Shown piece by piece: positions 7,957 to 16,721 of a DNA stretch of 64,000 bases. A program made the translations under genes and the position numbers. Each line of letters begins with the position of its first letter. The stretch's first letter is position 1. Below the pieces are notes generated by a model. That model was not told where the DNA came from, ran no database searches, and saw nothing but the letters and a program-made list of their open reading frames with translations. Origin of the DNA: Bacillus sp. Marseille-P3661 (GTDB lineage Bacteria > Bacillota > Bacilli > Bacillales > Bacillaceae_J); contig NZ_LT965956.1 of NCBI RefSeq assembly GCF_900240995.1, positions 186,001 to 250,000 of the forward strand. The letters run 5' to 3'.

Positions 7957-9180
7957 ATGGTTCAATCAACAAATCATAGTTCAAAAACGACATATAATAT
8001 ATTGTTTATCATTGGACTTGTACATTTATTAAATGATTCAATCCAAGCTGTTGTGCCAGCAATGTTTCCGATCTTAGAACAAACACATGGTTTCAACTTT
8101 GCTCAGCTGGGTTTGATCGCTTTTGTAGTGAACATGACTTCTTCTGTAATGCAGCCAGTCGTAGGTGCTTATACAGATAAGCATCCCATGCCCTATGCCT
8201 TACCGATTGGATTAACTGTTTCTATGTTAGGGATGATTGGTCTTGCCATCGCACCGTCTTATTTGACAATCCTTCTTTCAGTTATGTTTATCGGGCTTGG
8301 GTCAGCTGCTTTCCATCCGGAAGCATCAAGAGTAGCCCACATGGCAGCCGGTGCAAGAAAGGGCTTTGGACAGTCTGTATTCCAAGTAGGCGGGAACGCA
8401 GGTCAATCATTCGCCCCGTTGATATCTGCTTTAATTTTATTTCCATTAGGGCAATTTGGAGCAATTTGGTTTACAATCGTTGCTTTTATTAGTGTTGTAA
8501 TCCTTTTGTATATTGCAAAATGGTATGGTGAACAAGTACGAATTCAATCTTTAAACAAAACTCGATACACAGAAAAAATACCGGTAAGTCGTCCGATTAA
8601 ACTAGCCCTGTTTTTGTTAATATTTCTTCTTTTTATTAGACAATTTTACCATGCATCCATTACGAATTTTTATGCTTTTCAATTAATGGATAAATTTAAG
8701 ATTGATGGTGCAGATGCACAAATATATATTTTTATTTTTCTAGCGGCAGGAGCGTTAGGTACATTTTTGGGTGGACCTCTGTCAGATAAACTTGGCAAGA
8801 AGAATGTGCTGTTGTTTTCAATGGTTGGTGCAGCGCCGCTGTGCTTAATGCTGCCATATGCTAATTTAGTAGTTTCAATGATACTGCTTGCGATTATTGG
8901 ATTTATTTTACTTTCAAGCTTTTCTGTTTCCGTGGTTTATGCGCAAGAGCTTTTACCAGGGAAAATTGGGATGGTTTCTGGTTTAATTATTGGACTATCG
9001 TTTGGATTAGGAGCTATAGGATCCGTTGCTTTAGGATGGTTAGCGGATGAGTTTGGTTTATCAACTACTTTATTTTACGTTAGCTTCCTACCTTTAATTG
9101 GAATTTTGACGATTTGGCTGCCAAACGATCAAAAAGTATTAGAATTAAATAATCAAAACATCAATGCTGTCGCGACATAA
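7957..9180 (+). CDS. MFS transporter, fosmidomycin-resistance (Fsr) type
   Basis: A 407-aa, 12-segment major facilitator. The start at ATG 7957 follows AAGAAGGGATCG; the open frame extends 23 codons further up but without a ribosome site. N-terminal LVHLLNDSIQAVVPAMFPIL, GAYTDKHP in the loop-2/3 region and FHPEASRVAH in segment 4-5 are typical of the Fsr/YfnC subgroup of drug exporters. The C-half has the matching GGPLSDKLGKK loop. Substrate is unproven; fosmidomycin-like export is only the family name. It is a single gene closed by a strong terminator. Confidence 0.85.
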   Translation: MVQSTNHSSKTTYNILFIIGLVHLLNDSIQAVVPAMFPILEQTHGFNFAQLGLIAFVVNMTSSVMQPVVGAYTDKHPMPYALPIGLTVSMLGMIGLAIAPSYLTILLSVMFIGLGSAAFHPEASRVAHMAAGARKGFGQSVFQVGGNAGQSFAPLISALILFPLGQFGAIWFTIVAFISVVILLYIAKWYGEQVRIQSLNKTRYTEKIPVSRPIKLALFLLIFLLFIRQFYHASITNFYAFQLMDKFKIDGADAQIYIFIFLAAGALGTFLGGPLSDKLGKKNVLLFSMVGAAPLCLMLPYANLVVSMILLAIIGFILLSSFSVSVVYAQELLPGKIGMVSGLIIGLSFGLGAIGSVALGWLADEFGLSTTLFYVSFLPLIGILTIWLPNDQKVLELNNQNINAVAT

Positions 9181-9184
9181 GGAA

Positions 9185-9226
9185 AGGAGATTTGTATAGT
9201 ATTATTTCATACTATGCAAACCTCCT
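9185..9226. terminator. Bidirectional terminator between the Fsr-like and AlbA_2 genes
   Basis: Arms 9185-9202 and about 9209-9226 (AGGAG..TTTG.ATAGTAT and its complement, with two mismatches) form a long stem with T residues after it, lying between convergent stops. Confidence 0.75.
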
Positions 9227-9941
9227 ATTTTTCATCCTGATGAAGATCTAGTAGTTGTTCAATCCGCTTTTGTTTAAGTTTGATCATCTGTTGAATAAAT
9301 TGTTGATAATTTTGATCAGCTGATGTTTCAAGTTCATGATAAAGCTGTTTTAACTGTATCAAATGATCTTGCAAACTTAACTCAGTTGAATAAGAGCCGC
9401 CAGAATAGACTTTCCTTAAGATAATCTCTACTAATTTATCATTTGTAGCCTCAAGAGATTTTGTTCCTTGCCGAACGTAGATAGCACCAAATCTAAGTTC
9501 ACCACGAGTTACAACAGAAGTATAGGGTACATATTTAGGGTCATATTCAATAATTAGAACTTGAAATTTCTTCAATGCCAGAGGGTCCTGCTCTTTATCA
9601 TCAAACAAGAAATCTTCCGTCCGATAATGTACCCATCTCGGAAGTAAATTTTCTACCTTATTATCAATATCGGCTTTATCTAAAAAATCCCCATTTGCTA
9701 ATCCATTTAAAATAACTGATCCATCATCTGCTTGACTAACTCCCACAATAATGGCTCCACCGCCTGAATTTGCAATTGCTAAAATATGTTTTGCAAGTTT
9801 CGTTAAATCAATCCATTTAGTTTTAAAATCTAAAAAATCTGTTTCACCAGTATTATTTAGCAGCAATTCTCGAAGAGTTTCATGAGTTGGATTGTCTAAA
9901 AATCTTTTTAATAGTGCCGGTTGTATATGCTCATAGTACAA
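9225..9941 (-). CDS. AlbA_2 (Schlafen-like) putative nucleic-acid-binding protein
   Basis: A 238-aa protein whose residues about 20-165 form an AlbA_2 domain: ETDFLDFKTKW, then AKHILAIANSGGGAIIVGV (the family's conserved N-S-x-GG-x-I-x-x-G core) and GAIYVRQGTKS. The C-terminal 60 residues are a charged coiled coil (SLQDHLIQLKQLYHEL to the end). TTG start at 9941 with GGGAGTGAT upstream. AlbA_2 proteins are often annotated as transcriptional regulators or ATP-binding proteins; here there is no winged helix or ATPase domain after it, so it is a stand-alone short form of unknown function. Confidence 0.75.
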   Translation of the reverse strand: MYYEHIQPALLKRFLDNPTHETLRELLLNNTGETDFLDFKTKWIDLTKLAKHILAIANSGGGAIIVGVSQADDGSVILNGLANGDFLDKADIDNKVENLLPRWVHYRTEDFLFDDKEQDPLALKKFQVLIIEYDPKYVPYTSVVTRGELRFGAIYVRQGTKSLEATNDKLVEIILRKVYSGGSYSTELSLQDHLIQLKQLYHELETSADQNYQQFIQQMIKLKQKRIEQLLDLHQDEK

Positions 9942-10104
9942 AAGGTATCACTCCCTATCTATTACCTTCATTATATTCAATTACATTTTTAAAGACTATA
10001 GTGTTCTAATTTTTAAAACACTATTGGTGTATCGGCATCCAATGAATAAAAAAGAGATTTTAGATCAATATATATATGAAAATAACATTTTTGGAGGGGG
10101 ATTC

Positions 10105-10260
10105 ATGGAACAAACGCCACCCAAAGTAAACAAGAGCATTGAAGTGGATTTTTATGATTTAGATCCACTAATAAATGTAGCTGATATTTTGGAAACAGAA
10201 GAAGATGACATGGAAGAGGAATATGGTAATCCAGATGAAAATGATGATTATGCGGGTTAG
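10105..10260 (+). CDS. Small acidic hypothetical protein, 51 aa
   Basis: The ATG at 10105 has a strong GGAGGGGG site (10093-10100). The frame stays open to a TTG at 10024, but that start has no ribosome site and the extra residues include the translated ribosome site (FGGGF), so the short form is preferred. The product is very acidic toward the end (EEDDMEEEYGNPDENDD), without cysteines or membrane segments. It ends 11 bp before the glycosylase gene and is probably cotranscribed. Function unknown. Confidence 0.6.
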   Translation: MEQTPPKVNKSIEVDFYDLDPLINVADILETEEDDMEEEYGNPDENDDYAG

Positions 10261-10271
10261 GTGCTTTAAAT

Positions 10272-11084
10272 ATGCCTGAACTTCCTGAAATGGATACATA
10301 TAGAACGCTTTTATCTAAAAATATAGGTGGACAAATAATAACGGGTGTTACTGTAAATCGCGAAAAGTCGATTAATGTTCCTGTGGACCATTTCATTGAT
10401 AGCTTGTTAAATAAAAAAATTATCGATATAAAGAGACGAGGCAAACACCTGATTTTTATTTTGGAGACAGGGAAAGCCCTGCTTTTACATCTAATGTTAG
10501 GTGGATGGATGTACCTAGGTAATCAGAATGATAATCCTGACAGGACAAAGCAAATAATCTTGAATTTTGGAGACAAAGAACTTTATTTTATTGGTCTGCG
10601 CTTAGGTTATTTGCATTTACACACACTTGAGGAAATTGACCTAGAGCTTTCAGAGCTTGGACCTGAACCACTTGAACCATCTTTTTTATTAAAATCATTT
10701 ACAAGTTTGGTTGAGAATAAGAGAGGGAAACTAAAAACAACACTAGCAGATCAAAAATTTATTGCGGGTATAGGCAATTGCTATTCAGATGAAATATGTT
10801 TTGAAGCTGGTTTAAAACCAATGAAACAAATGAATGACCTAGATGTGCTGCAGGTTAAGCGCTTATATGACTCCATACGTAGTGTGCTGTCAGCATCCAT
10901 TCAGTTTGGTGGTTATATGGAGCAACCATTCATGAAGGGTGATACTTTAACTGGTGGATTCGATTCAAAATGTAAGGTGTATGATCGTGAAAACGAGCCT
11001 TGTATTAGATGCGGTAATCCAATTGTAAAAATTGAAATTTCATCACGTAAGTGTTTTTATTGTACAATTTGTCAAGTAGATTAA
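10272..11084 (+). CDS. Fpg/Nei family DNA glycosylase-lyase
   Basis: A 270-aa base-excision enzyme acting on oxidised bases with a beta/delta-elimination lyase step. It keeps the catalytic Pro2-Glu3 (PELPEM), the conserved lysine of beta-4 (K58 in RRGKHL), the H2TH region (LADQKFIAGIGNCYSDEI, family pattern L-D-Q-x-x-x-x-G-x-G-N-x-Y) and a C-terminal zinc finger (C244, C247, C261, C264). The second half-signature differs from canonical MutM (PELPEVE), so this looks like a paralogue and not the polA-linked mutM of Bacillus. It follows the 51-aa gene by 11 bp. Confidence 0.85.
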   Translation: MPELPEMDTYRTLLSKNIGGQIITGVTVNREKSINVPVDHFIDSLLNKKIIDIKRRGKHLIFILETGKALLLHLMLGGWMYLGNQNDNPDRTKQIILNFGDKELYFIGLRLGYLHLHTLEEIDLELSELGPEPLEPSFLLKSFTSLVENKRGKLKTTLADQKFIAGIGNCYSDEICFEAGLKPMKQMNDLDVLQVKRLYDSIRSVLSASIQFGGYMEQPFMKGDTLTGGFDSKCKVYDRENEPCIRCGNPIVKIEISSRKCFYCTICQVD

Positions 11085-11110
11085 GATGCAACAATGGAAG
11101 GGAGATTCAT

Positions 11111-11347
11111 TTGGAACAAATCTCAATGTATGAAAAAATGCAACGGATATATATCCTTCAGGAGACGTATCAATTATTACAACAAAAACAACAAGAGCTT
11201 CAAAATAATGGGGAAAGCTCAGCTGCGATTGAAGATGACTTAAGAAAAATTGAAGAAGAGCTACAGGAGTACACAAATTCTGACTTAATTTTAACCAATA
11301 GTATTAATAAAGACTTAATCTTCCCCTATGGGGTGTATGATGAATAG
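11111..11347 (+). CDS. Small coiled-coil hypothetical protein, 78 aa
   Basis: The start is taken as TTG 11111 because GGAAGGGAG lies 5-8 nt upstream; the frame extends 20 codons further into the glycosylase gene without a ribosome site. The product is predicted almost all helix, with heptad-like segments (YILQETYQLLQQKQQELQ, then AIEDDLRKIEEELQEY), ending in a short hydrophobic tail FPYGVYDE. I do not recognise the family. It begins 26 bp after the glycosylase stop and ends just before a terminator, so the three genes from 10105 to 11347 probably form one transcript. Confidence 0.6.
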   Translation: MEQISMYEKMQRIYILQETYQLLQQKQQELQNNGESSAAIEDDLRKIEEELQEYTNSDLILTNSINKDLIFPYGVYDE

Positions 11348-11376
11348 ACCCATAAAGAGTAGTCTTTATGGGTCTA
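11345..11376. terminator. Bidirectional terminator
   Basis: TAGACCCATAAAGA (11345-11358) and TCTTTATGGGTCTA (11363-11376), perfect 14-bp stem, 4-nt loop, between convergent genes. Confidence 0.85.
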
Positions 11377-11387
11377 CGATGTTTTAA

Positions 11388-12176
11388 TTAAAACTTGCCA
11401 TAATAAAAATGATTGCTTTTTGATAGAACATCCTGACCACCTGATATTGGAATTACACTTCCAGTGATAAGATCTGAATTATCATCTGTTAGGAACGATA
11501 TTACTCTTGAAATATCTTCACCTGTTTCAATTTTGGTAAATGTTTCAGTAGTTGATTCATGTCTCTTAGTAGATAGGATGTCTTGCTCTTTCCATTCTCC
11601 TCTAATATCTCCAGGTGAGACCATGTTCACAGTAATTCCGTAAGGGAATTCCTCAAGTGCTAATGTTCTTGTTAACGACACTAACCCAACCTTTGCAGCG
11701 GCAAAAGCAGAACGACATGCCCAGCCTGGTGCTGTTTCTGCCTTATCGAATCCGATATTTACGATACGTCCCCACTTATTTTTTCGCATTTGTGGAATAA
11801 TTTCCTTGCATAAATAAAAAGCAGCGTTTAAATTTCCATTTATTAAGTAATTCCACTCTTCATAGGAATAATCAATTAGAGTTTTACGATCATGTATGTA
11901 AGGCCCAGCATTATTAATTAATATATCAATTCTGTTAAAATGTTCTAATCCTTTATTTACTAATCGAATACAGTCATTGTAATTAGATATATCTGCCTTC
12001 AAAGCCATTGTTTTTACATTATATGTTTGCGCTAATTGATCTGCAAGAATGTGGGCTTCAGTTTCGCTGCTGCGATAATTAATAATAATGTCATTACCTT
12101 TAGCTGCTAATTCTTTTGCAGTACGTTTTCCAATTCCAAACGCACTTCCGGTAATTAAAGCAACTTTATTAGACAA
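11388..12176 (-). CDS. Short-chain dehydrogenase/reductase-like protein lacking the catalytic Ser/Tyr
   Basis: A 262-aa Rossmann-fold SDR protein. The dinucleotide-binding motif is GSAFGIG (residues 10-16) and NNAG is at 88-91. The classical Y-x-x-x-K motif reads FAAAK (F158, K162), and the position 13 residues before it, normally the catalytic Ser, is Lys145, so both catalytic hydroxyls appear to be missing while the lysine and cofactor site remain. The GITVNMVSPGDI segment after it is normal for the family. It resembles Bacillus YtkK-type SDR proteins. Activity is therefore doubtful or unconventional. TTG start with AAAGGAGTGA upstream. Confidence 0.82.
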   Translation of the reverse strand: MSNKVALITGSAFGIGKRTAKELAAKGNDIIINYRSSETEAHILADQLAQTYNVKTMALKADISNYNDCIRLVNKGLEHFNRIDILINNAGPYIHDRKTLIDYSYEEWNYLINGNLNAAFYLCKEIIPQMRKNKWGRIVNIGFDKAETAPGWACRSAFAAAKVGLVSLTRTLALEEFPYGITVNMVSPGDIRGEWKEQDILSTKRHESTTETFTKIETGEDISRVISFLTDDNSDLITGSVIPISGGQDVLSKSNHFYYGKF

Positions 12177-12544
12177 TTAGGTCACTCCTTTAAATATCTG
12201 TTTCACTATTTTACCATTTTTTTTCGATTTGTACGAACGCTAAGCTGTGACAATATCTAATTATTGAATTTTATGCCTATCTTTCCTATTAATAGCAAGT
12301 GTAATAAGTTTTTCTCCGGTGCTCAGCTATTTAATATTGTAATAAATAAAGATTTATTTTTATGAAAATGAAGGATTTTATTAGTTATTATCGAAATTAT
12401 TAAATAATTGCTATTCAATATTTGGTTAGATAACTGTAAAAAATTAATATACTATAAGATTATTAACTTTATAATAGTTATAATTCATTTATGGTATAAT
12501 ATAAATGAACTATATAGGTTAATAAAGGATGGGGGGAAAAGGGT
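12177..12544. other. AT-rich intergenic region without a recognised gene
   Basis: 368 bp between divergent genes, strongly AT-rich. A TATAAT at 12495-12500 could be the -10 of the downstream gene, but no good -35 sits at the right distance. I see no hairpin or small gene with a ribosome site. Confidence 0.5.
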
Positions 12545-12859
12545 ATGGAACAACAAAAGTTTATTAGCTATTTAGGAGATAAAATTAAAGATGCAAAGGT
12601 ACAATTTGAACGGACTGTTGAGTGTAAGCACACGGAATTTGATGATTTATATCCATATATGAGTGAACAACCCACTTTCTTTTGGTATAAGCGTTATGTT
12701 GCATGGCAGGAGCTATTAACAGTTGTTAAAATTGCAACTGAATTAGAAATTGAGTGGCAATCCTTCTTTACGAAGAAACAACAATCCTTTATTGAGAAGA
12801 AGGTTCTAGATGCTAAAGTATTAGATTACTGGTTTGAAGAATGTAAACAAGAATCTTAA
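12545..12859 (+). CDS. Hypothetical protein, 104 aa
   Basis: ATG at 12545 with GGATGGGGGG a few bases upstream. The product is helical and aromatic-rich (DDLYPYMSEQPTFFWYKRYVAWQELLTVV), has one cysteine in VECKHTEFDD and one near the end (FEECKQES), and no membrane segment. I do not recognise the family. It is a single gene closed by a clear terminator, which supports it being real. Confidence 0.65.
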   Translation: MEQQKFISYLGDKIKDAKVQFERTVECKHTEFDDLYPYMSEQPTFFWYKRYVAWQELLTVVKIATELEIEWQSFFTKKQQSFIEKKVLDAKVLDYWFEECKQES

Positions 12860-12868
12860 AATATTTTA

Positions 12869-12900
12869 TGAGATCGTTATTACGGTCTCATTTTTATTTT
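12869..12900 (+). terminator. Rho-independent terminator
   Basis: TGAGATCG (12869-12876) pairs with CGGTCTCA (12883-12890, one T-G pair) and is followed by TTTTTATTTT. Confidence 0.8.
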
Positions 12901-12974
12901 TTAACATTTTTTCATAGCCTTCAGGAATACTACTACCATATCATCTTATTATTGTTGAATCGGAGGCTAAACCT

Positions 12975-13805
12975 TTGTATATCGGTTGTCATGTCAGTAT
13001 AAGAAACGGTTATTTAGATGCAGCAAAGACAGCATCTCTATTGGGCGCAAATTGCTTTCAATATTTTCCGAAAAATCCGCGAACGCTTTCAGTGAAAACG
13101 ATTGATAAAAAGAATGCAAATGATTGTAGAACCTTTTGTATTGAAAATGGGGTTAAATCAGTAGCGCATTCACCCTATCCGTCAGACCTAACTCCAGAAA
13201 AAGGAAAAAAACAATTAGTTATTGATTCCCTTTTGAACGATCTTGAAATTGCAGATCTGTGTGGCTCGTTAGGGGTAGTTGTTCACTTTGGAACTTATCA
13301 TAATCCCAATGACCCTTTAGAAGGTTATAAACGAATGATAGAGATGATGAATAACATTCTACATAGATGGCAGGGTAAGGCTTTATTATTACTTGAAAAC
13401 AATGCAGGGATGAAAGGTGAGATGGGCATTACCTTTGAGGAAATGGCACAGATCAGAAATCTTTGTCAATACCCAGATAAAGTGGGTTTTTGTCTTGACA
13501 CCTGTCATTTATTTGCCAGTGGCGTTTGGACAGGAGAGAATTGGTCTGACCTTGAAAAAAAGGGGAAACAGTTAAACATTTTTGAACATCTTAAAGTTAT
13601 CCATTTTAATAATTCCAAATATCCTTCAGGTTCAAGGAAAGATCGGCACGCCAATATTAAACGAGGGCATATTGGGTTAAACCAATTTAATGCTCTTGTT
13701 TATTCTTCATACTTAAAAGAACTGCCCTTTATTTTGGAAACACCAAATGAGCTTGGCTATACACATGGCGAAGAAATTAGAGATATAAAAACCTTTTTTA
13801 TGTAA
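12975..13805 (+). CDS. nfo: Deoxyribonuclease IV (AP endonuclease, Nfo)
   Basis: A 276-aa TIM-barrel, trinuclear-zinc endonuclease that cuts DNA 5' of abasic sites. Visible metal-site motifs are VVHFGTYHN, LLLENNAG, GFCLDTCHLFASG and VIHFNNSKYPSGSRKDRHANI, ending with FILETPNE. TTG start at 12975 with CGGAGG upstream. It is slightly shorter than B. subtilis YqfS (about 297 aa), mostly at the ends. It acts downstream of the Mug- and Fpg-type glycosylases encoded nearby. Confidence 0.92.
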   Translation: MYIGCHVSIRNGYLDAAKTASLLGANCFQYFPKNPRTLSVKTIDKKNANDCRTFCIENGVKSVAHSPYPSDLTPEKGKKQLVIDSLLNDLEIADLCGSLGVVVHFGTYHNPNDPLEGYKRMIEMMNNILHRWQGKALLLLENNAGMKGEMGITFEEMAQIRNLCQYPDKVGFCLDTCHLFASGVWTGENWSDLEKKGKQLNIFEHLKVIHFNNSKYPSGSRKDRHANIKRGHIGLNQFNALVYSSYLKELPFILETPNELGYTHGEEIRDIKTFFM

Positions 13806-13978
13806 ATTGGTACTAACGTTCATGTAGAGATGAAGAGATCCATAGGTCATACCTTTAGGCAAAAGCCTCGCTGATTGAGTTTCACTTTATTAAACATTGC
13901 CATTTCAATTATAATAATTAAGGATTCAAACAACTTTATAGGAGAAGGTGCTTTACTATCAATTTTTTAAAACGTAAT

Positions 13979-15169
13979 TTGATGATCATGTGGTTTGCAA
14001 ATTTCCTAGTTGCAGCTAGCATGACGATGATCATGCCATTTTTGTCTTTGATCATAGAATCAATGGGAAATTATCCTTCAGAATTTGTTCAAAAATGGGC
14101 AGGATTAGTGTTTGGTGTTACTTTTATAACTGCTTTCTTTTTCTCGCCTATATGGGGTAGATTTGGGGATCGGCATGGTCGGAAAAAAGTTCTTATAATT
14201 TTAAGTCTAGGTGTTTCTGTTTGTATATTTTTAATGGGCTTTGTACATTCAGTTTATCTATTATTTTTCCTACGATTATGTATGGGGATATTCGCTGGAT
14301 TTATTTCGATGGCACAGGCGTTTATTTCCTCCCAAGCACCTAAAGAGAAAGCGGGTCGAGTTTTAGGAACATTACAAACAGGAAATGTAACAGGTGCTTT
14401 ATTTGGACCTTTAATTGGAGGTTTGCTTGCTGATACAGTTGGTTTTAAGTACACGTTTATATTAACAGCTAGTTTAACAGCGTTGACAAGTGTTCTGATT
14501 TTTTTCATGGTAAAAGAAGTCAGCATCCAATCAATTGGGAAAGAAAAAGGATCTTTCACTCGTAAACAGGTGTTTCAATTGATATTTAAGACTCCTATGC
14601 TACTAATTGTAATGATTGTTGGCACCCTTATACAAGTAGCACACTTTAGTATTCAACCTTTACTAGCGTTATATGTGAGTGAGTTAAATGTAACAGAGAA
14701 TATAGCCTTTTTATCAGGAGCAGCCTTTTCAGCTGCCGGCCTAGGTAATTTAATGTTTGCACGTGAATGGGGTAAACTTGGTGATCGCTATGGTCATGAG
14801 AAAGTATTAGGTTTTCTATTAATTGCGGTGAGTCTCGTTTATTTGCCGCAAGCGTTCGTTACTTCTGTTTGGCAATTAATGATTCTACGTGTCTTTTTAG
14901 GAATGGTATTAGGGGGATTTATTCCTTGTATTACTGCCTACATTCGACAAACAGCACCGTTGACGATCACAGGAGAAATTCTCGGTTATAATACCAGCTT
15001 TCGTTTTTTGGGTAATATGATCGGTCCGGTTTTAGGAGGCTTTTTATCCGCACATATTGGGATTTCCTCCGTATTTTATGTAACTAGTTCTCTCTTATTT
15101 TTGAGCTCCGTAATTTTATGGACTACAAGGTATCGTTATCGTAACATTCAGCCTGAAAAAGAGCTATAA
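13979..15169 (+). CDS. MFS multidrug-type transporter
   Basis: A 396-aa (or slightly longer) 12-segment drug:proton antiporter-like MFS protein. The loop-2/3 motif is GRFGDRHGRKK (about residues 60-70), with the repeat GKLGDRYGHEK in the C-half, and segment 5 has GNVTGALFGPLIGG resembling motif C. Start uncertain: TTG 13979 is the first standard start codon, but it has no ribosome site. The only ribosome site, GGAGAAGGTG (13941-13950), is spaced for an ATC at 13958, which would give a natural-looking NFLKRNL extension. Substrate unknown. Confidence 0.85.
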   Translation: MMIMWFANFLVAASMTMIMPFLSLIIESMGNYPSEFVQKWAGLVFGVTFITAFFFSPIWGRFGDRHGRKKVLIILSLGVSVCIFLMGFVHSVYLLFFLRLCMGIFAGFISMAQAFISSQAPKEKAGRVLGTLQTGNVTGALFGPLIGGLLADTVGFKYTFILTASLTALTSVLIFFMVKEVSIQSIGKEKGSFTRKQVFQLIFKTPMLLIVMIVGTLIQVAHFSIQPLLALYVSELNVTENIAFLSGAAFSAAGLGNLMFAREWGKLGDRYGHEKVLGFLLIAVSLVYLPQAFVTSVWQLMILRVFLGMVLGGFIPCITAYIRQTAPLTITGEILGYNTSFRFLGNMIGPVLGGFLSAHIGISSVFYVTSSLLFLSSVILWTTRYRYRNIQPEKEL

Positions 15170-15242
15170 TAAAATAGTTTGGAAAAAAAGATTTTACCAT
15201 TATAATAGTAATGATAATAATAAATGAGAAGGAGCTACTGTA

Positions 15243-15446
15243 ATGAGAAATAATACTTGGCAAAACAGCGAAACAATTAAAAATGTAAAATGCGTACATA
15301 CGAATGCAAAAAAATATAAGGTCGATACAGCGTTAACAGTAGGTAAAGTTTATGAAGTAAAAAATGAAACAGAGGAATTTGTTTTTATTATAGATAATTC
15401 AGGAAAAGTCGGCGGTTATTATAAGGATTATTTTGTTGAAGCATAA
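15243..15446 (+). CDS. DUF6501 family small protein, 67 aa
   Basis: A 67-aa protein with the pattern I associate with DUF6501: an N-terminal TWQNSETIKNVKCVHTNA, then LTVGKVYEVKNETEEFVFIIDNSGKVGGYY. It is predicted to be a small beta barrel and has one cysteine. AGAAGGAGC precedes the ATG. It is a single gene with its own terminator, and the first 52-bp repeat array begins 28 bp after that terminator. Function unknown. Confidence 0.75.
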   Translation: MRNNTWQNSETIKNVKCVHTNAKKYKVDTALTVGKVYEVKNETEEFVFIIDNSGKVGGYYKDYFVEA

Positions 15447-15470
15447 AGTTGAAATATAAGCTACTTTCTT

Positions 15471-15499
15471 AAAGCATGATGAATAATCATGCTTTTTTT
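15471..15499 (+). terminator. Rho-independent terminator
   Basis: AAAGCATGAT (15471-15480) pairs with ATCATGCTTT, 5-nt loop, followed by TTTTT. Confidence 0.88.
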
Positions 15500-15526
15500 C
15501 TGTGTTGTAGGATTTTTGGCTTTATA

Positions 15527-16660
15527 TGAAGAGGAAACTAATGGAAGAAGAGCAAGGTAAAGCTCTTCATCGAGTTTTTGAAGAGGAAACCGCAGTGGAA
15601 AATTAATGCCAAACCACTTCATGGTGGCAATGAAGAGGAAACAACAGTGGAAAATTAATGCAAAACCTCTTCATTGAGCGTATGAAGAGGAAACCGCAGT
15701 GAAAAATTAATGCCAAACCTCTTCATGTTGCGATGAAGAGGAAACATGAAGAGGAAAATTAATGCAAAACCTCTTCATCGAGCCAATGAAGAGGAACCCG
15801 TAGTGAAAAACTAATGCCAAACCACTTCATGGAGGCAATGAAGAGGAAACAGGAGTGGAAAATTAATGTAAAACCTCTTCATCGAGCGTATGAAGAGGAA
15901 CCCGCAGCGAAAAACCCATGCCAAACCTTTTCATCGAGCCAATGAAGAGGAACCCGCAGCGAAAAACCCATGCCAAACCTCTTCATCAAGCCAATGAAGA
16001 GGAACCCGCAGTGAAAAATTAATGCCAAACCTCTTCATCGAGCCAATGAAGAGGAAACCGCAGCGAAAAACTAATGCAAAACCTCTTCATCGAGCCAATG
16101 AAGGAGAAACCGCAGTGAAAAACTAATGCCAAACCTCTTCATGTTGCCGATGAAGAGGAAACCGCAGTGAAAAACTAATGCCAAACCTCTTCATCGAGCC
16201 AATGAAGAGGAAACCGCAGCGAAAAACCCATGCCAAACCTCTTCATCGAGCCAATGAAGAGGAACCCGCAGCGAAAAACCCATGCCAAAACTCTTCATCA
16301 AGCCAATGAAGAGGAACCCGCAGCGAAAAACTAATGCAAACCCTCTTCATCGAGCCGATGAAGAGGAAACCGTAGTGAAAAACTAATGCCAAACCTCTTC
16401 ATTGAGTGTAAGAAGAGGAAACAGCAGTGGAAAATTAATGCCAAACCACTTCATGGTGCGAATGAAGAGGAAACTAAGTTGAAAAACTAATGCCAAACCA
16501 CTTCATGGTGGCAATGAAGAGGAACCCCGAGAGAAAAACCCACGCCAAAACCTTTTATTGAGCGTATGAAGAGGAAACCAAGTTGAAAAAACCAAGGAAA
16601 AGCTCTTCATAATGCCATCAAGAGTAACCCCAATATAAAATACAAGCCAAACAACTCACC
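15527..16660. repeat. Array 1: about 22 tandem copies of a 52-bp palindromic repeat
   Basis: TGAAGAGGAA-type starts occur at 15527, 15579, 15631, 15683, 15734, 15787, 15838, 15891, 15943, 15995, 16047, 16099, 16151, 16203, 16255, 16307, 16359, 16411, 16463, 16515 and 16567: 21 units in which start 1 to start 21 is exactly 20 x 52 bp. A decayed 22nd unit spans about 16617-16660. Each unit reads ATGAAGAGG, about 26 bp of semi-conserved linker (AAACCGCAGTG, AAAA, TAATGCCAAA), then CCTCTTCAT and a variable 7-8 bp spacer (CGAGCCA, TTGAGCG, GTTGCCG, GGTGGCA). CCTCTTCAT and the next ATGAAGAGG make a tight 9-bp hairpin around the spacer. 52 is not a multiple of 3 and the frames are broken, so it is non-coding. 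Unit 5 carries an internal duplicated ATGAAGAGG. Confidence 0.95.
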
Positions 16661-16721
16661 AAGGAAAATTTTCATCAATTTATTTTATATTCTCTTCCCA
16701 ACAAAAAAATTCAAAAAAAAT

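Noticed and set aside
10024-10104. Longer N-terminus for the small acidic protein
   Set aside because: The TTG start lacks a ribosome site and the extension translates the GGAGGGGG ribosome site itself.
15527-16660. CRISPR array
   Set aside because: Spacers are only 7-8 bp and repeat among units, the conserved part is most of the unit, and no cas genes are nearby.
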